Shown here one piece after another: positions 19,739-29,005 of a DNA stretch of 64,000 bases (positions within the stretch are counted from its first letter, which is position 1; each line of letters starts with the position of its first letter). Under the pieces are notes generated by a model that was not told where the DNA came from, did no database searches, and saw nothing but the letters and a program-made list of their open reading frames with translations. Origin of the DNA: Shewanella seohaensis (lineage in GTDB: Bacteria; Pseudomonadota; Gammaproteobacteria; Enterobacterales; Shewanellaceae); NCBI RefSeq assembly GCF_025449215.1, contig NZ_CP104900.1:930001-994000 (forward strand), written 5' to 3'. The translations under genes and the position numbers were made by a program.

Positions 19739-21223
19739 GTGCAGAAAAAATATGTAGTGGCTTTAGACCAAGGCACAACCAGCTCACGGGCGATTGTGTT
19801 TGACCACGATGCCAATATTGTCAGTGTGTCACAGCGGGAGTTTACCCAGCTTTATCCAAACCCCGGCTGGGTGGAGCATGATCCAATGGAGATCTGGGCG
19901 AGCCAAAGTTCGGTGTTAATCGAATCCCTCGCCAGAGCGGGTATTCACAGCGATGAAGTGGCGGCCATTGGTATCACCAATCAGCGCGAAACCACCATTA
20001 TCTGGGAAAAGGCCACAGGCAAGCCCGTCTACAATGCCATTGTGTGGCAGTGTCGCCGTAGCTCAGAAATCTGTGAGCAACTCAAGGCGCAAGGCTTAGA
20101 AGATTATGTGCGGGAGAATACGGGACTCCTGCTCGACCCTTATTTTTCAGGCACTAAGATCAAATGGATCCTCGATAATGTGCCGGATGCGCGCGCGAAG
20201 GCCAAACGAGGCGAACTCTTATTCGGCACGGTCGATACTTGGTTGCTGTGGAAACTCACCGAAGGCAAAGTGCATGTGACCGATCCCACCAATGCCGCCC
20301 GCACGCTGCTGTTTAATATTCACAGCCTAAGTTGGGACACAACACTGCTCGAGGCGCTCGATATTCCTGCGGCCATGTTGCCCGAGGTGAAACCTTCCTG
20401 CAGTGTCTATGGTACAACCCGTATTGCTGGTGAGGGCAGTGAAATTCCACTCGCGGGGATCGCGGGCGATCAACAGGCGGCGCTCTTTGGTCAGCTTTGT
20501 GTTGAGCCGGGAATGGCCAAAAACACTTATGGCACTGGCTGCTTTTTATTAATGAATACAGGCAATAAAGCCGTACGTTCATCCCATGGATTATTAACCA
20601 CAGTAGCGGTAGGCGCCCAAGGTGAAGTGAACTACGCCCTCGAAGGATCTGTATTTATGGGCGGCGCGACGATTCAATGGTTGCGGGATGAGCTGGGATT
20701 GATTCGCGATGCCAGCGATACCGAATATTTTGCCTCTAAAGTTGCGGATACCAATGGCGTGTATTTAGTGCCAGCCTTTGTCGGACTTGGCGCTCCCTAT
20801 TGGGATCCTAATGCCCGTGGCGCACTGTTTGGGTTAACGCGTGGCGCCAACCGTAATCATATTATCCGCGCGGCGTTGGAGTCGATTGCCTACCAGAGTA
20901 AGGATTTGCTCGATGCCATGATTAAGGACAGTGGTGAGCGGCTTAAATCCCTTAAGGTCGATGGCGGCGCGGTTGCTAATGACTTCCTCATGCAATTTCA
21001 AGCGGATATCACCGACGTTGAAGTCCTAAGGCCGAGCGTGTGTGAGACCACTGCGCTTGGCGCAGCCTTTTTAGCAGGTCTTGCGGTTGGTTTTTGGACC
21101 TCAGTGACCGAACTTGAGCATAAGGCCTGTATCGATAAACACTTCAAACCGAATATTGATGCGAGTCAAAGGGAGTTGTTATATGCGGGCTGGCAAGATG
21201 CGGTGGCTAGAACCCGTTCTTAG
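19739..21223 (+). CDS. glpK: Glycerol kinase
   Basis: Phosphorylates glycerol to sn-glycerol 3-phosphate with ATP. The 494-residue FGGY-family protein begins at GTG 19739 and reads [20 protein letters not shown], with AGGATAG just upstream. Conserved elements include [41 protein letters not shown] and the C-terminal ATP-binding [17 protein letters not shown]. Its length is normal. No glpF or glpD lies next to it in this window. The context (fadL before it) suggests a lipid-derived carbon theme, but there is no shared operon because a terminator separates them. Confidence 0.97.
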   Translation: MQKKYVVALDQGTTSSRAIVFDHDANIVSVSQREFTQLYPNPGWVEHDPMEIWASQSSVLIESLARAGIHSDEVAAIGITNQRETTIIWEKATGKPVYNAIVWQCRRSSEICEQLKAQGLEDYVRENTGLLLDPYFSGTKIKWILDNVPDARAKAKRGELLFGTVDTWLLWKLTEGKVHVTDPTNAARTLLFNIHSLSWDTTLLEALDIPAAMLPEVKPSCSVYGTTRIAGEGSEIPLAGIAGDQQAALFGQLCVEPGMAKNTYGTGCFLLMNTGNKAVRSSHGLLTTVAVGAQGEVNYALEGSVFMGGATIQWLRDELGLIRDASDTEYFASKVADTNGVYLVPAFVGLGAPYWDPNARGALFGLTRGANRNHIIRAALESIAYQSKDLLDAMIKDSGERLKSLKVDGGAVANDFLMQFQADITDVEVLRPSVCETTALGAAFLAGLAVGFWTSVTELEHKACIDKHFKPNIDASQRELLYAGWQDAVARTRS

Positions 21224-21245
21224 TTTCTTTTAGGTTTGAAACACA

Positions 21246-21273
21246 TAAGGCGCACCCTGAGGTTGCGCCTTAT
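21246..21273. terminator. Convergent hairpin between glpK and the 106-aa gene
   Basis: AAGGCGCA / TGCGCCTT with a 9-base loop, between two converging genes. The flanking T/A runs are weak on both strands, so it is only a possible bidirectional terminator. Confidence 0.4.
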
Positions 21274-21291
21274 TCATTTAATCGCAGTAAG

Positions 21292-21611
21292 TTAAACTTC
21301 GATGTCGATGATGTGCTTGCTGGACGATTGTGCTGTGTCAGCGGTATCGTCAGTGACTTCGAGCACCACACCTTCTTTTAAATCTTGCTGTTTGTCCGAT
21401 GCGCGGCGCTTTTTATTACGACTGGCGTTGTCGTTTTTGCGCCTTTCCCTGACTTTAACATCTAGCGTTGGGGGCAATTGTGACTGCGGGGTTTCATGGC
21501 TATCGGGCGCATTAGCAGTCGCACCGCTCACCTGATCGACGACCCGTTTGGGGTTAATACGGGTTTTACTGGCTGTGCCAGCATAGCGTAAAGACTGTCC
21601 AATCCACTCAT
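21292..21611 (-). CDS. Small hydrophilic hypothetical protein, apparent early frameshift
   Basis: A good ribosome site (AAGGAGG) precedes the ATG at 21609-21611. Read straight, the frame closes after 27 codons. If one base is added after ATGAG (single A at 21606 on the plus strand, expected AA), the frame becomes MSWIGQSLRYAGTASKTRIN and runs to the stop at 21292, about 106 residues. The C-terminal part, also open from GTG 21531, has a basic stretch RERRKNDNASRNKKRR and an acidic end VLEVTDDTADTA. There is no signal peptide or membrane segment and I recognise no family. It is convergent with glpK. Confidence 0.6.
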
Positions 21612-21706
21612 AGCGCCTCCTTGGTTTATGACCACTTAACCTTTTATCGGCGGGAACTGCTTAATATTTAGACTATACGCCGATTTAAGCCTGTGCGCGA
21701 CACTCT

Positions 21707-22786
21707 CTAGTGCTTGGACTGTGGCCAATATCTGTGCTGGGCTTTGGTGACTAACTCCAGTTTGCTAGGATGCGCCTCGTGTTGGCAGCTTAGGCGAATA
21801 CCTTGTGCTAGCTCAGCGGCGGTGAGTTTATCCAGATCATAATCATTGGGGCTGGGCGCCTGCTCGACAAACCTGAGTTTACACAGGCCGCAGCGTCCGC
21901 CACCACCGCATTGGGTTCTTAATCTTTCGCTCTCTCGATTAATGCTTTCTAAATAGCTGCCACTAAGGTCAGACAATTCGGTAAGAAGCTGAGCGTCTTG
22001 AGTAAAAAGCGTCAGTTTTCCTATGGCGGTTTTGCGCCTCAAGAACGGCAGCGATAACTGACCTTGATGGAATTTATGCCCAAGGATGTAAATCCCCGAA
22101 AGACCTAACAACAGCGCGGCAATGCTGACAACTTGTACCAATAAGTGATTAAAACCAATGCCATTATGGGGAGCGTAATCCATAAAATGCAGCATAAAGA
22201 GCAGATCCTTGAGATCCGATTGGCGATTTTGGTGGGCCAGAACCGCCCCCGAAGCGGTATCGATATAAATCCGCGTTCCAACTTCGTCCGCGGCTGTCAG
22301 CATAGCAATTGGGCCACTGGCGTCGAATGGCGTTTCGTGGGTGAGGATTTGCGGTGCGCTGAGTTCACCTGAGCCTGAGTAACTCTGTTTGGCAATAGCG
22401 AGTATCTCGGCATCACTCAAGGATAGCGGTTGGAGTGAGTCCGCCCAAAACCAGCGAGTTTGTTGAGTTGTGGTGAGCGCATATACGCCGCGTTCGAGCA
22501 CTGAGGTTAGCTTAAGTTCGATAATGCCTTCTGCTTGATATTGTTGCTGCAGACTAGCAGTGGGGGCGAGTGCAGTGGTGGGACTCGCGGTTTTATGCGT
22601 GGTGCGATATGGGTTTGCATCCAGAAATTGCTCGTCAATCAGGTTAAAGGCGAGTCCTGTCACGACCCAAATTAATAATTGCAGGCCAACGATAAGTCCC
22701 AGCCACTTATGTACGGTTTGCAATACTAGGCTAATGGGATGTTTGGTGACATTGGTGCAGGTATGGCGAAGTGTCGGGAGGCTCAT
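21707..22786 (-). CDS. PepSY-like membrane protein fused to an NqrF-like [2Fe-2S] ferredoxin domain
   Basis: A 359-residue protein. An N-terminal membrane helix (about 22-45, TVHKWLGLIVGLQLLIWVVT) is followed by a periplasmic PepSY-like region to about 195. A second helix (about 213-235, HLLVQVVSIAALLLGLSGIY) comes after the conserved LHFMDYAPHNG. The positively charged stretch HKFHQGQLSLPFLRRK places the C-terminus in the cytoplasm. The C-terminal 80 residues carry Cys293-GGGGR-Cys299-GL-Cys302 and Cys334 in RLSCQ, the plant-type [2Fe-2S] pattern as seen in NqrF and related reductases. The conserved His residues near the helices could bind haem, as in PepSY_TM ferric reductase-like proteins. 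The function is inferred as transmembrane electron transfer, possibly to ferric compounds. It overlaps the upstream gene by 4 bases. Confidence 0.8.
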   Translation of the reverse strand: MSLPTLRHTCTNVTKHPISLVLQTVHKWLGLIVGLQLLIWVVTGLAFNLIDEQFLDANPYRTTHKTASPTTALAPTASLQQQYQAEGIIELKLTSVLERGVYALTTTQQTRWFWADSLQPLSLSDAEILAIAKQSYSGSGELSAPQILTHETPFDASGPIAMLTAADEVGTRIYIDTASGAVLAHQNRQSDLKDLLFMLHFMDYAPHNGIGFNHLLVQVVSIAALLLGLSGIYILGHKFHQGQLSLPFLRRKTAIGKLTLFTQDAQLLTELSDLSGSYLESINRESERLRTQCGGGGRCGLCKLRFVEQAPSPNDYDLDKLTAAELAQGIRLSCQHEAHPSKLELVTKAQHRYWPQSKH

Positions 22787-23487
22787 ACTCGCTCCTCACG
22801 ATGTTTGGCTCTAAAACTGATATAAGTCAATGTGATACCAAAGAGTGCCGTCAACAAGGTGAGACAGCTCATCAGTGTGAGTAAAGGATTATTTACATTC
22901 TCTCGGGTCTCGTAGTCCATGATGTGCAGCATCCACATCACATCGAAGAGTCGCCAATAATCATGGCGGACTGTGACGAGCTGTCCGGTTATTGCTGAAA
23001 CATAAAGCGTCGAATGCATGGCATCGTCTAACGCCAGTTGCCAAACGGGGAGTGCGCGAGCAGGGATTTCACTCGGAGCGTTCTGCTCAATGAATGTCGA
23101 GCCGATAAATTTAGCCTGACCCGTATAGACTCGCTGTGCGGCGTCGAGCGCCTGTTGTTTATCGAGCAGCGGTAATACTTTACCCGTCTCACTGCTAAAG
23201 CGCTGCAATTTTCCCGCGACATTAGCGCGATAGTAGAGTCTGCCTTGATTCGCGTACAAACTGATATCCGTTGCGTCGGGATGTGCTTTGATAAAGTCAG
23301 TAAAGCTGAAGGCGGGAGCATCTACTTGATACATAGCCGTGTTTGCTTTGTTTACCAGTGGCTTACCGCGAATAAATTCGATATCCATCCACACCATATA
23401 AGCGCCGGTGGCTAACCAAAGCAGCAATTGAATCGCGGTAAGCAGCGCAAACCACTTGTGCCAGGTTCGGATTTGAGTAGCTTTCAT
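22783..23487 (-). CDS. PepSY-like membrane protein, partner of the ferredoxin-fused protein
   Basis: About 234 residues. The N-terminal helix region (IRTWHKWFALLTAIQLLLWL, then ATGAYM) and the C-terminal part (WMLHIMDYETRENVNNPL, then a helix LLTLMSCLTLLTALFGITLT) are paralogous to those of the next gene. Between them is a periplasmic domain with KATQIRT-type start and PVWQLALDDAMHSTLYVSAI, recalling PepSY modules. I chose the ATG at 23487 (MKATQIRTWHKW). A longer frame from 23553 adds a hydrophilic 22-residue tail and has a poorly placed ribosome site. The stop overlaps the downstream start (ATGA), so the two are translationally coupled and probably form a complex. Confidence 0.75.
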   Translation of the reverse strand: MKATQIRTWHKWFALLTAIQLLLWLATGAYMVWMDIEFIRGKPLVNKANTAMYQVDAPAFSFTDFIKAHPDATDISLYANQGRLYYRANVAGKLQRFSSETGKVLPLLDKQQALDAAQRVYTGQAKFIGSTFIEQNAPSEIPARALPVWQLALDDAMHSTLYVSAITGQLVTVRHDYWRLFDVMWMLHIMDYETRENVNNPLLTLMSCLTLLTALFGITLTYISFRAKHREERV

Positions 23488-23553
23488 AGCGTTATTCTTT
23501 GAGTTAGTCCCGCGGGAGTTTTGATCTTCCTCGCAATCGTGAAATAAAGGCAT

Positions 23554-23912
23554 CCCTAAATTGCAGAATAAATCCGCAACTGAAAATAAAATTTCAGCGA
23601 TTTATGCTGGAAATTGACGCTCTATAAGCCAATGCGAATGTAAAAAATGAGTCTATTTTGTTGCCCCTTGTGAGTCCAGTGTGATTTTTCACTCGGGAAA
23701 ATCCCATATTTACAGAAACCCTATGGCAAATATTTCATTGCAACTCCCTGAAAGCAAAAGGCTGCTGCTTTTTTGTTCGCTTTATATTCCCGTGGTTTTC
23801 GCCGTTTAGCCGATTTTCAGCTGATCTTTTTGTCAAAACTTTGTCGCTAAGTGATGGGCTCAACATGCTGCTAACCCGCTTGCCGACTGGCTTTATAAAA
23901 GGATCCCATCCC
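23554..23912. other. Intergenic region between the PepSY pair and mraZ
   Basis: About 360 bases without a supportable gene. It must hold the minus-strand promoter of the PepSY pair. I see one hairpin with a T6 tail near 23751-23775 (AAAGCA / TGCTTTTTT) that no annotated plus-strand gene explains. I see no Fur-like palindrome. Confidence 0.5.
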
Positions 23913-23942
23913 TTGACAATGCTTGTCTACTATCCCTAAACT
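23913..23942 (+). promoter_or_regulatory. Promoter of the mra/division cluster
   Basis: TTGACA at 23913-23918 and TAAACT at 23937-23942 with an 18-base spacer. It is followed directly by the MraZ-type repeats, as at the Escherichia coli mraZ promoter. Confidence 0.6.
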
Positions 23943-23950
23943 TAGCATTT

Positions 23951-23976
23951 GTGGGAAATAGTGGATATTTGTGGAT
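23951..23976 (+). promoter_or_regulatory. MraZ operator: three GTGGR repeats at 10-base spacing
   Basis: GTGGGAAATA, GTGGATATTT and GTGGATCAAA begin at 23951, 23961 and 23971. In Escherichia coli MraZ represses its own promoter through three TGGGN repeats spaced by five bases, which gives the same 10-base period. The position between promoter and mraZ fits autoregulation. Confidence 0.8.
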
Positions 23977-24004
23977 CAAAAATCAAAGGATAGGATGAAT
24001 TAGC

Positions 24005-24463
24005 GTGTTTCGTGGAGCCAGTGCTATCAACTTAGATACAAAGGGACGGATCGCTATTCCAGTGCGATACCGCGAACCTTTGCAGCTAGAGCACCAAGGC
24101 CGCATCGTCATCACAGTCGATATTCAATCTGCGTGTTTACTCCTTTATCCCCTCCACGAGTGGGAATTGATCGAAGCTAAGTTACTCAAGCTTTCAGATA
24201 CCGACAAAACCCAACGGTCCCTTAAGCGCATGTTGCTGGGTTATGCCCATGAGGTAGAACTCGATGGCAACGGGCGCATATTACTGCCACCGCCGCTAAG
24301 GCAATACGCCAATTTAGATAAGCGCATCATGCTGGTGGGACAGTTAAACAAGTTTGAGCTGTGGGACGAGCAAGCTTGGCTGCAGCAAATTGATGAGTGT
24401 CAGGAAACGATTCGAAGCGAGGAGCTCGCGAATAACGAGCGTCTGGCGGATTTTTCACTCTAA
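24005..24463 (+). CDS. mraZ: Transcriptional regulator MraZ
   Basis: A 152-residue protein with two AbrB/SpoVT-like modules: FRGASAINLDTKGRIAIPVR at the start and ELDGNGRILLPPPLRQYA at about 78-95. It autoregulates the division cluster and its product is a ring-shaped oligomer. The start is the GTG at 24005, preceded by AGGATAGGATG. It is the first gene of the cluster, with matching repeats upstream, and rsmH follows 30 bases later. Confidence 0.95.
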   Translation: MFRGASAINLDTKGRIAIPVRYREPLQLEHQGRIVITVDIQSACLLLYPLHEWELIEAKLLKLSDTDKTQRSLKRMLLGYAHEVELDGNGRILLPPPLRQYANLDKRIMLVGQLNKFELWDEQAWLQQIDECQETIRSEELANNERLADFSL

Positions 24464-24493
24464 CGAGTCGCATAACTAAATAAGAAGAGAGTA

Positions 24494-25435
24494 ATGAGTC
24501 AAGAATTTGCCCATTTATCCGTTCTGCTCGAAGAAACGGTAGGCGGTTTGAACATCAAAGACGATGGCATCTATATCGATGGCACGTTCGGCCGCGGTGG
24601 TCATTCAAGACAAGTACTGCAAAAATTGGGTGAAAATGGACGTCTGATTGCGATCGATCGTGACCCTCAAGCCATTGAAGCGGCTAAACAATTCGCCGAT
24701 GATCCCCGTTTTCAAATTGTACATGGCGGTTTTGGCCAGTTAGCAGATTACGTCGAAGAGCTTGGTCTGGTTGGCAAGATTGATGGTGTGTTACTCGACT
24801 TAGGCGTGTCTTCTCCGCAGCTCGATGATGCCGAACGTGGCTTTAGTTTCCTGCGCGATGGTCCGCTCGATATGCGCATGGACAATAGCCAAGGCGAAAC
24901 GGCGGCTCAGTGGTTAGCGCGCGCCGAAATTGAAGACATGGCGTGGGTATTCAAAACCTATGGTGAAGAGAAAAACGCGCGCCATATTGCCCGTTGTATT
25001 GCGGCTGACCGTGATAAAACCCCGTTTTTACGCACCAAAGATTTAGCCGATTTAATTGCGCGGATCACTAAAAATAAAGAGCGCAACAAACACCCTGCTA
25101 CTCGGGTGTTTCAGGCGATCCGTATCTATATCAACAGTGAATTAGATCAAATTGATCAAGCGCTTGAAGGTGCATTAACCGTACTGGCGCCACAGGGACG
25201 TTTATCGATTATCAGCTTCCATTCACTGGAAGATCGCATCGTAAAACGTTTTATTCGTCGCCATAGCCAAGGTGAGAGCGTGCCCCACGGTCTGCCAATC
25301 ACCGAAGATCAAATTAACAAGTCGCGTAAATTGCGCGCCATTGGTAAGGCGATTATGCCTTCCGATGAGGAAATTGAACGCAATGCCAGAGCGCGTAGCT
25401 CAGTGTTACGCATTGCCGAGCGATTAGATTACTAG
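24494..25435 (+). CDS. rsmH: 16S rRNA (cytosine(1402)-N4)-methyltransferase
   Basis: A 313-residue SAM-dependent methyltransferase that modifies C1402 in the ribosomal P site. Conserved motifs are the SVLLEETV start, [14 protein letters not shown] (SAM-binding glycine loop), [20 protein letters not shown], and the C-terminal [23 protein letters not shown] precedes the ATG. It is second in the cluster, as is universal in gammaproteobacteria. Confidence 0.97.
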   Translation: MSQEFAHLSVLLEETVGGLNIKDDGIYIDGTFGRGGHSRQVLQKLGENGRLIAIDRDPQAIEAAKQFADDPRFQIVHGGFGQLADYVEELGLVGKIDGVLLDLGVSSPQLDDAERGFSFLRDGPLDMRMDNSQGETAAQWLARAEIEDMAWVFKTYGEEKNARHIARCIAADRDKTPFLRTKDLADLIARITKNKERNKHPATRVFQAIRIYINSELDQIDQALEGALTVLAPQGRLSIISFHSLEDRIVKRFIRRHSQGESVPHGLPITEDQINKSRKLRAIGKAIMPSDEEIERNARARSSVLRIAERLDY

Positions 25436-25447
25436 AGGGCAAACAAA

Positions 25448-25762
25448 GTGAGTAAGCCCTCATTAAATCTGCCACGGATAGTATTAAACGACCTGTGGCA
25501 ACACAAATGGATCTTGTTACTCGCACTGCTCGTGCTCAGTAATGCTGTGGCTGTGGTCTATACCAGCCATGTGAGCCGTAAGCTCACCACCCAATGGGAT
25601 CAGCTGCTGCAGGAGCGTGACAGATTAGATATCGAGTGGCGCAATTTATTATTGGAAGAGCAATCCCAGACCGAGCACAGCCGGATCACGCGGATTGCAT
25701 CAAAGGATCTCAACATGAGTCGACCCTTACCCAGCGAAGAAGTTGTGGTAAAGGTGCCGTGA
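25448..25762 (+). CDS. ftsL: Cell division protein FtsL
   Basis: A 104-residue bitopic inner membrane protein. A short cytoplasmic tail is followed by a helix at about 20-42 (WILLLALLVLSNAVAVVYTS) and a periplasmic coiled coil (TTQWDQLLQERDRLDIEWRN). FtsL joins FtsB and FtsQ in the subcomplex that activates FtsWI. The start is a GTG at 25448. It sits between rsmH and ftsI, its canonical place, with only 12-13 bases on each side. Confidence 0.93.
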   Translation: MSKPSLNLPRIVLNDLWQHKWILLLALLVLSNAVAVVYTSHVSRKLTTQWDQLLQERDRLDIEWRNLLLEEQSQTEHSRITRIASKDLNMSRPLPSEEVVVKVP

Positions 25763-25775
25763 ACATAGGGAAGAT

Positions 25776-27527
25776 ATGACTAGGCAAGCAAAAACCAAAC
25801 AGGCCAGCAAAAAGCAAAAGCCACAATTGATCCACTGGCGTTTATACGTCGTGGTTGGCTTTGTATTTGCGATGTTTTCGAGCCTTGTGGGTCGTGCTGC
25901 TTATATCCAAATTATCGAGCCCGATAAGCTGCGCCATGAGAGCGACATGCGTACATTACGTACCACAAGTCGTGAGGTGCAGCGTGGCTTAATCACCGAC
26001 CGTAACGGCGATATGCTGGCGGTGAGTGTGCCGGTGCGTGCGGTGTGGGCCGATCCTAAACAAGTCAATGATAATAATGGTTTTACTGATATGCGCCGCT
26101 GGCAAGCATTGGCGGACGTATTGCACGAACCCGTGGAAGATGTGCTCGACAAGGTGCGCAGTAATCCAACCAAACGTTTTACCTACCTTAAACGTCAAGT
26201 CACGCCTGCGGTGGCAGACTATATCACTCAGCTTAAATTGCCTGGGGTGTTTTTAAAGTCCGAGTCACGCCGTTACTATCCTGGTGGTGAGATCACCGCC
26301 CAGCTTATCGGCATTACCAATATCGACGATGTCGGTATTGAAGGGGTCGAAAACGCTTACAACAGTTGGCTTACTGGTACACCGTCTAAACAAAAAGTGC
26401 GTAAATCCCGCGATGGGCATGTGGTTGAGCGCCTCGATATCGTTCAGGAGGGCGAGAGTCCAAACGATCTAGTCTTGAGTATCGACCAACGTATTCAACA
26501 ACTTGCCTACCGCGAATTAAAGCGCACGACTGAGATGAACCAAGCGACCTCTGGCTCGATCGTGGTGCTCGATATTCATACTGGCGAAGTCTTAGCCATG
26601 GTGAATACGCCATCCTATAACCCCAACTCGCGCGACAACCTGCAAACCTTCAGAATGCGTAACCGCGCGATGACGGACACTTTTGAACCCGGCTCGACCA
26701 TTAAACCTTTTGTGGTTGCTGCGGCGTTAGAAGCGGGCACGGTCAAGTCTACCGATGTGATCCCAACGTCTCCGGGCTGGATGCGTTTAGGCGGCCGCCA
26801 AGTACGTGACGCAACTAACTACGGCGACATGACGCTGGCACGTATTCTGGCGAAATCCAGTAACGTGGGGATCAGTAAACTCGCCTTGTCTATTCCAGTG
26901 CAGCAGTTATTAGGCACTTATCAATCTATGGGTTTAGGCAGCTTCTCGGGGATTAACCTCACGGGTGAAAGCGCCGGTTTGATCCAAGATCGCCACCGTT
27001 GGTCTGATTTTGAGCGCGCCACTTTATCTTTCGGCTACGGCCTAACGGCGACCACGCTACAACTGGCGCGGATGTACGCCACTTTAGGCAATGGCGGCAC
27101 TTTATATCCGGTATCGATTTTAAAACTGAAAAAGCCGCCCGAAGGTGAGCGCGTGATCTCACAAGAGGTTGCTCACGATGTGCTGCAAATGATGGTGGGT
27201 GTGACCGAAAAAGGTGGTACAGGTACGCTTGCGCATATCGATGGCTACCCCGTTGCGGGTAAGTCTGGCACCAGCCGTAAGGCGGTAGCTGGCGGTTATG
27301 GTGATGATTATGTTGCGTTATTTGCTGGTGTCGCGCCGGTGAATAATCCCAAACTCGCGATTGTTGTCGTGGTGAACGAGCCGAAAGGCGATCTCTATTA
27401 TGGTGGTTCAGTGGCAGGGCCGGCATTCGCTAAGGTGATGTCAGGCGCACTGCAAATGTTAAATGTCGAACCCATTTCCGATAAAGAACAGGTGCAATTG
27501 GCGGGACTCGCCGGGAGAACTGAATGA
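25776..27527 (+). CDS. ftsI: Peptidoglycan D,D-transpeptidase FtsI (PBP3)
   Basis: The septal transpeptidase. The 583-residue protein has a short cytoplasmic tail, one membrane helix (about 24-46, [20 protein letters not shown]), a dimerisation or pedestal domain and a C-terminal penicillin-binding domain. The catalytic motifs are in order: STIK (in EPGSTIKPF, nucleophile Ser), SSN (in AKSSNVGIS) and KSGT (in [10 protein letters not shown]). Its stop overlaps murE by four bases (ATGA), so expression is coupled. Confidence 0.97.
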   Translation: MTRQAKTKQASKKQKPQLIHWRLYVVVGFVFAMFSSLVGRAAYIQIIEPDKLRHESDMRTLRTTSREVQRGLITDRNGDMLAVSVPVRAVWADPKQVNDNNGFTDMRRWQALADVLHEPVEDVLDKVRSNPTKRFTYLKRQVTPAVADYITQLKLPGVFLKSESRRYYPGGEITAQLIGITNIDDVGIEGVENAYNSWLTGTPSKQKVRKSRDGHVVERLDIVQEGESPNDLVLSIDQRIQQLAYRELKRTTEMNQATSGSIVVLDIHTGEVLAMVNTPSYNPNSRDNLQTFRMRNRAMTDTFEPGSTIKPFVVAAALEAGTVKSTDVIPTSPGWMRLGGRQVRDATNYGDMTLARILAKSSNVGISKLALSIPVQQLLGTYQSMGLGSFSGINLTGESAGLIQDRHRWSDFERATLSFGYGLTATTLQLARMYATLGNGGTLYPVSILKLKKPPEGERVISQEVAHDVLQMMVGVTEKGGTGTLAHIDGYPVAGKSGTSRKAVAGGYGDDYVALFAGVAPVNNPKLAIVVVVNEPKGDLYYGGSVAGPAFAKVMSGALQMLNVEPISDKEQVQLAGLAGRTE

Positions 27528-29005
27528 TGTTGTTAAGGGATCTATTAGCGCCTTGGTTCCCCTACGCGGGCGAACAAACCTTCTTAGATTTGACTTTAGA
27601 TAGCCGCGCAATACGTCGCGGCGATGTGTTTTTAGCACTGCCCGGCCATAAGGTCGATGGTCGTCAATTTATCGATAAGGCCTTAGCCCAAGGTGCGACT
27701 GCGGTGTTAGTGCATACGGATAGCATTGAAGAGCAGGGCAAGGTTATTGCGACTGAGCAAGGCGTACAGATTTATTTCTATCAGTTAGCGAAGCTAGTGT
27801 CTGCGGTCGCCGCAGTGCGTTATCCCGTTGTCCAAGGTCAGTCCATGGGCATTGTCGGGATCACCGGCACCAACGGTAAAACCTCGACTAGCCAACTGTG
27901 CGCGCAATTAGTGACCTTGCTTGAGGGTAAAGCGGCTGTGATGGGCACGCTCGGTAATGGCCTGTGGGGCGAGTTAGTCGATAGCGGCAATACGACCGCC
28001 GATGCCATTACCCTGATGCGCCAGCTACATGAGTTTGCAGACAAAGGCGTTAATACCTGCGCGATGGAAGTCTCAAGTCATGGTTTAGTCCAAGGCCGAG
28101 TTGATGCTGTGCCCTTCGATGTGGCGGTATTCACTAACCTGACCCGTGATCACTTGGACTACCACGGCGATATGGAAAACTATGCTGCGGCCAAGCAAAT
28201 GCTGTTTCGTTTCGACGCCCTGCGTCACGGCTTAGTGAATCTTGATGATCCCGTGGGTGCCGCTTGGTTATCCGAGCTGGCAAATGTCCCCGCGAAGATG
28301 TGGGGCTTTAGCATTGAAGCGCATCCCGAGGCGGCGTTTTACACTAAGAATGCCCAATTTAACGATCAAGGCGTGCAGGCAACATTAGTCTGGCCCGAGG
28401 GCGAAATCGACATTCGTTCTCCTTTATTAGGCGCCTTTAACCTCTCGAATTTACTCGCTGCTTTATCTGCCTTGTATTTACAGGGCATGGATATGCGTGC
28501 CCTGGCCGCCAAAGTGCCTTATTTAGTGCCCGTGGCTGGCCGCATGGAACGTTTTACTACCGCGGACAACATCACCTTAGTCGTCGATTATGCTCACACC
28601 CCGGATGCGATTGAGCAGGCGCTGAATGCCCTGCGCCGTCACTGCGCGGGCGAGTTGTGGTGCGTGTTTGGCTGCGGCGGCGACCGTGATAAGGGTAAAC
28701 GCCCGCTGATGGGACAAGCGGCGGAGCAATGCGCCGATCGCATTATGGTGACTAGCGACAATGCCCGCAGCGAAGATCCTAACCAAATTATTACCGATAT
28801 TATCCAAGGGCTGACTCACCCAGAGCGTGCGCTGACCGAGGTTGACCGTGTGGCTGCGATTAAACGCGTCGTGGCACAGGCTAAACCTGGGGATGTGATT
28901 CTGCTTGCGGGCAAAGGCCATGAAACTTACCAAGAGGCGGCAGGTGTGCGTCATGACTATGATGAGCGCGCCCTGGCACGTCAGTTATCGGAGCAAAGCC
29001 AATGA
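27524..29005 (+). CDS. murE: UDP-MurNAc-L-Ala-D-Glu meso-diaminopimelate ligase
   Basis: Adds meso-diaminopimelate to the peptidoglycan precursor with ATP. The 493-residue Mur ligase has the P-loop [15 protein letters not shown], the carbamylated-Lys region, and the C-terminal substrate motif [10 protein letters not shown]. The meso-DAP-specific motif in the family is DNPR; here the proline is replaced by alanine, keeping Asp, Asn and Arg. It overlaps ftsI and murF by four bases at each end. Confidence 0.97.
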   Translation: MMLLRDLLAPWFPYAGEQTFLDLTLDSRAIRRGDVFLALPGHKVDGRQFIDKALAQGATAVLVHTDSIEEQGKVIATEQGVQIYFYQLAKLVSAVAAVRYPVVQGQSMGIVGITGTNGKTSTSQLCAQLVTLLEGKAAVMGTLGNGLWGELVDSGNTTADAITLMRQLHEFADKGVNTCAMEVSSHGLVQGRVDAVPFDVAVFTNLTRDHLDYHGDMENYAAAKQMLFRFDALRHGLVNLDDPVGAAWLSELANVPAKMWGFSIEAHPEAAFYTKNAQFNDQGVQATLVWPEGEIDIRSPLLGAFNLSNLLAALSALYLQGMDMRALAAKVPYLVPVAGRMERFTTADNITLVVDYAHTPDAIEQALNALRRHCAGELWCVFGCGGDRDKGKRPLMGQAAEQCADRIMVTSDNARSEDPNQIITDIIQGLTHPERALTEVDRVAAIKRVVAQAKPGDVILLAGKGHETYQEAAGVRHDYDERALARQLSEQSQ

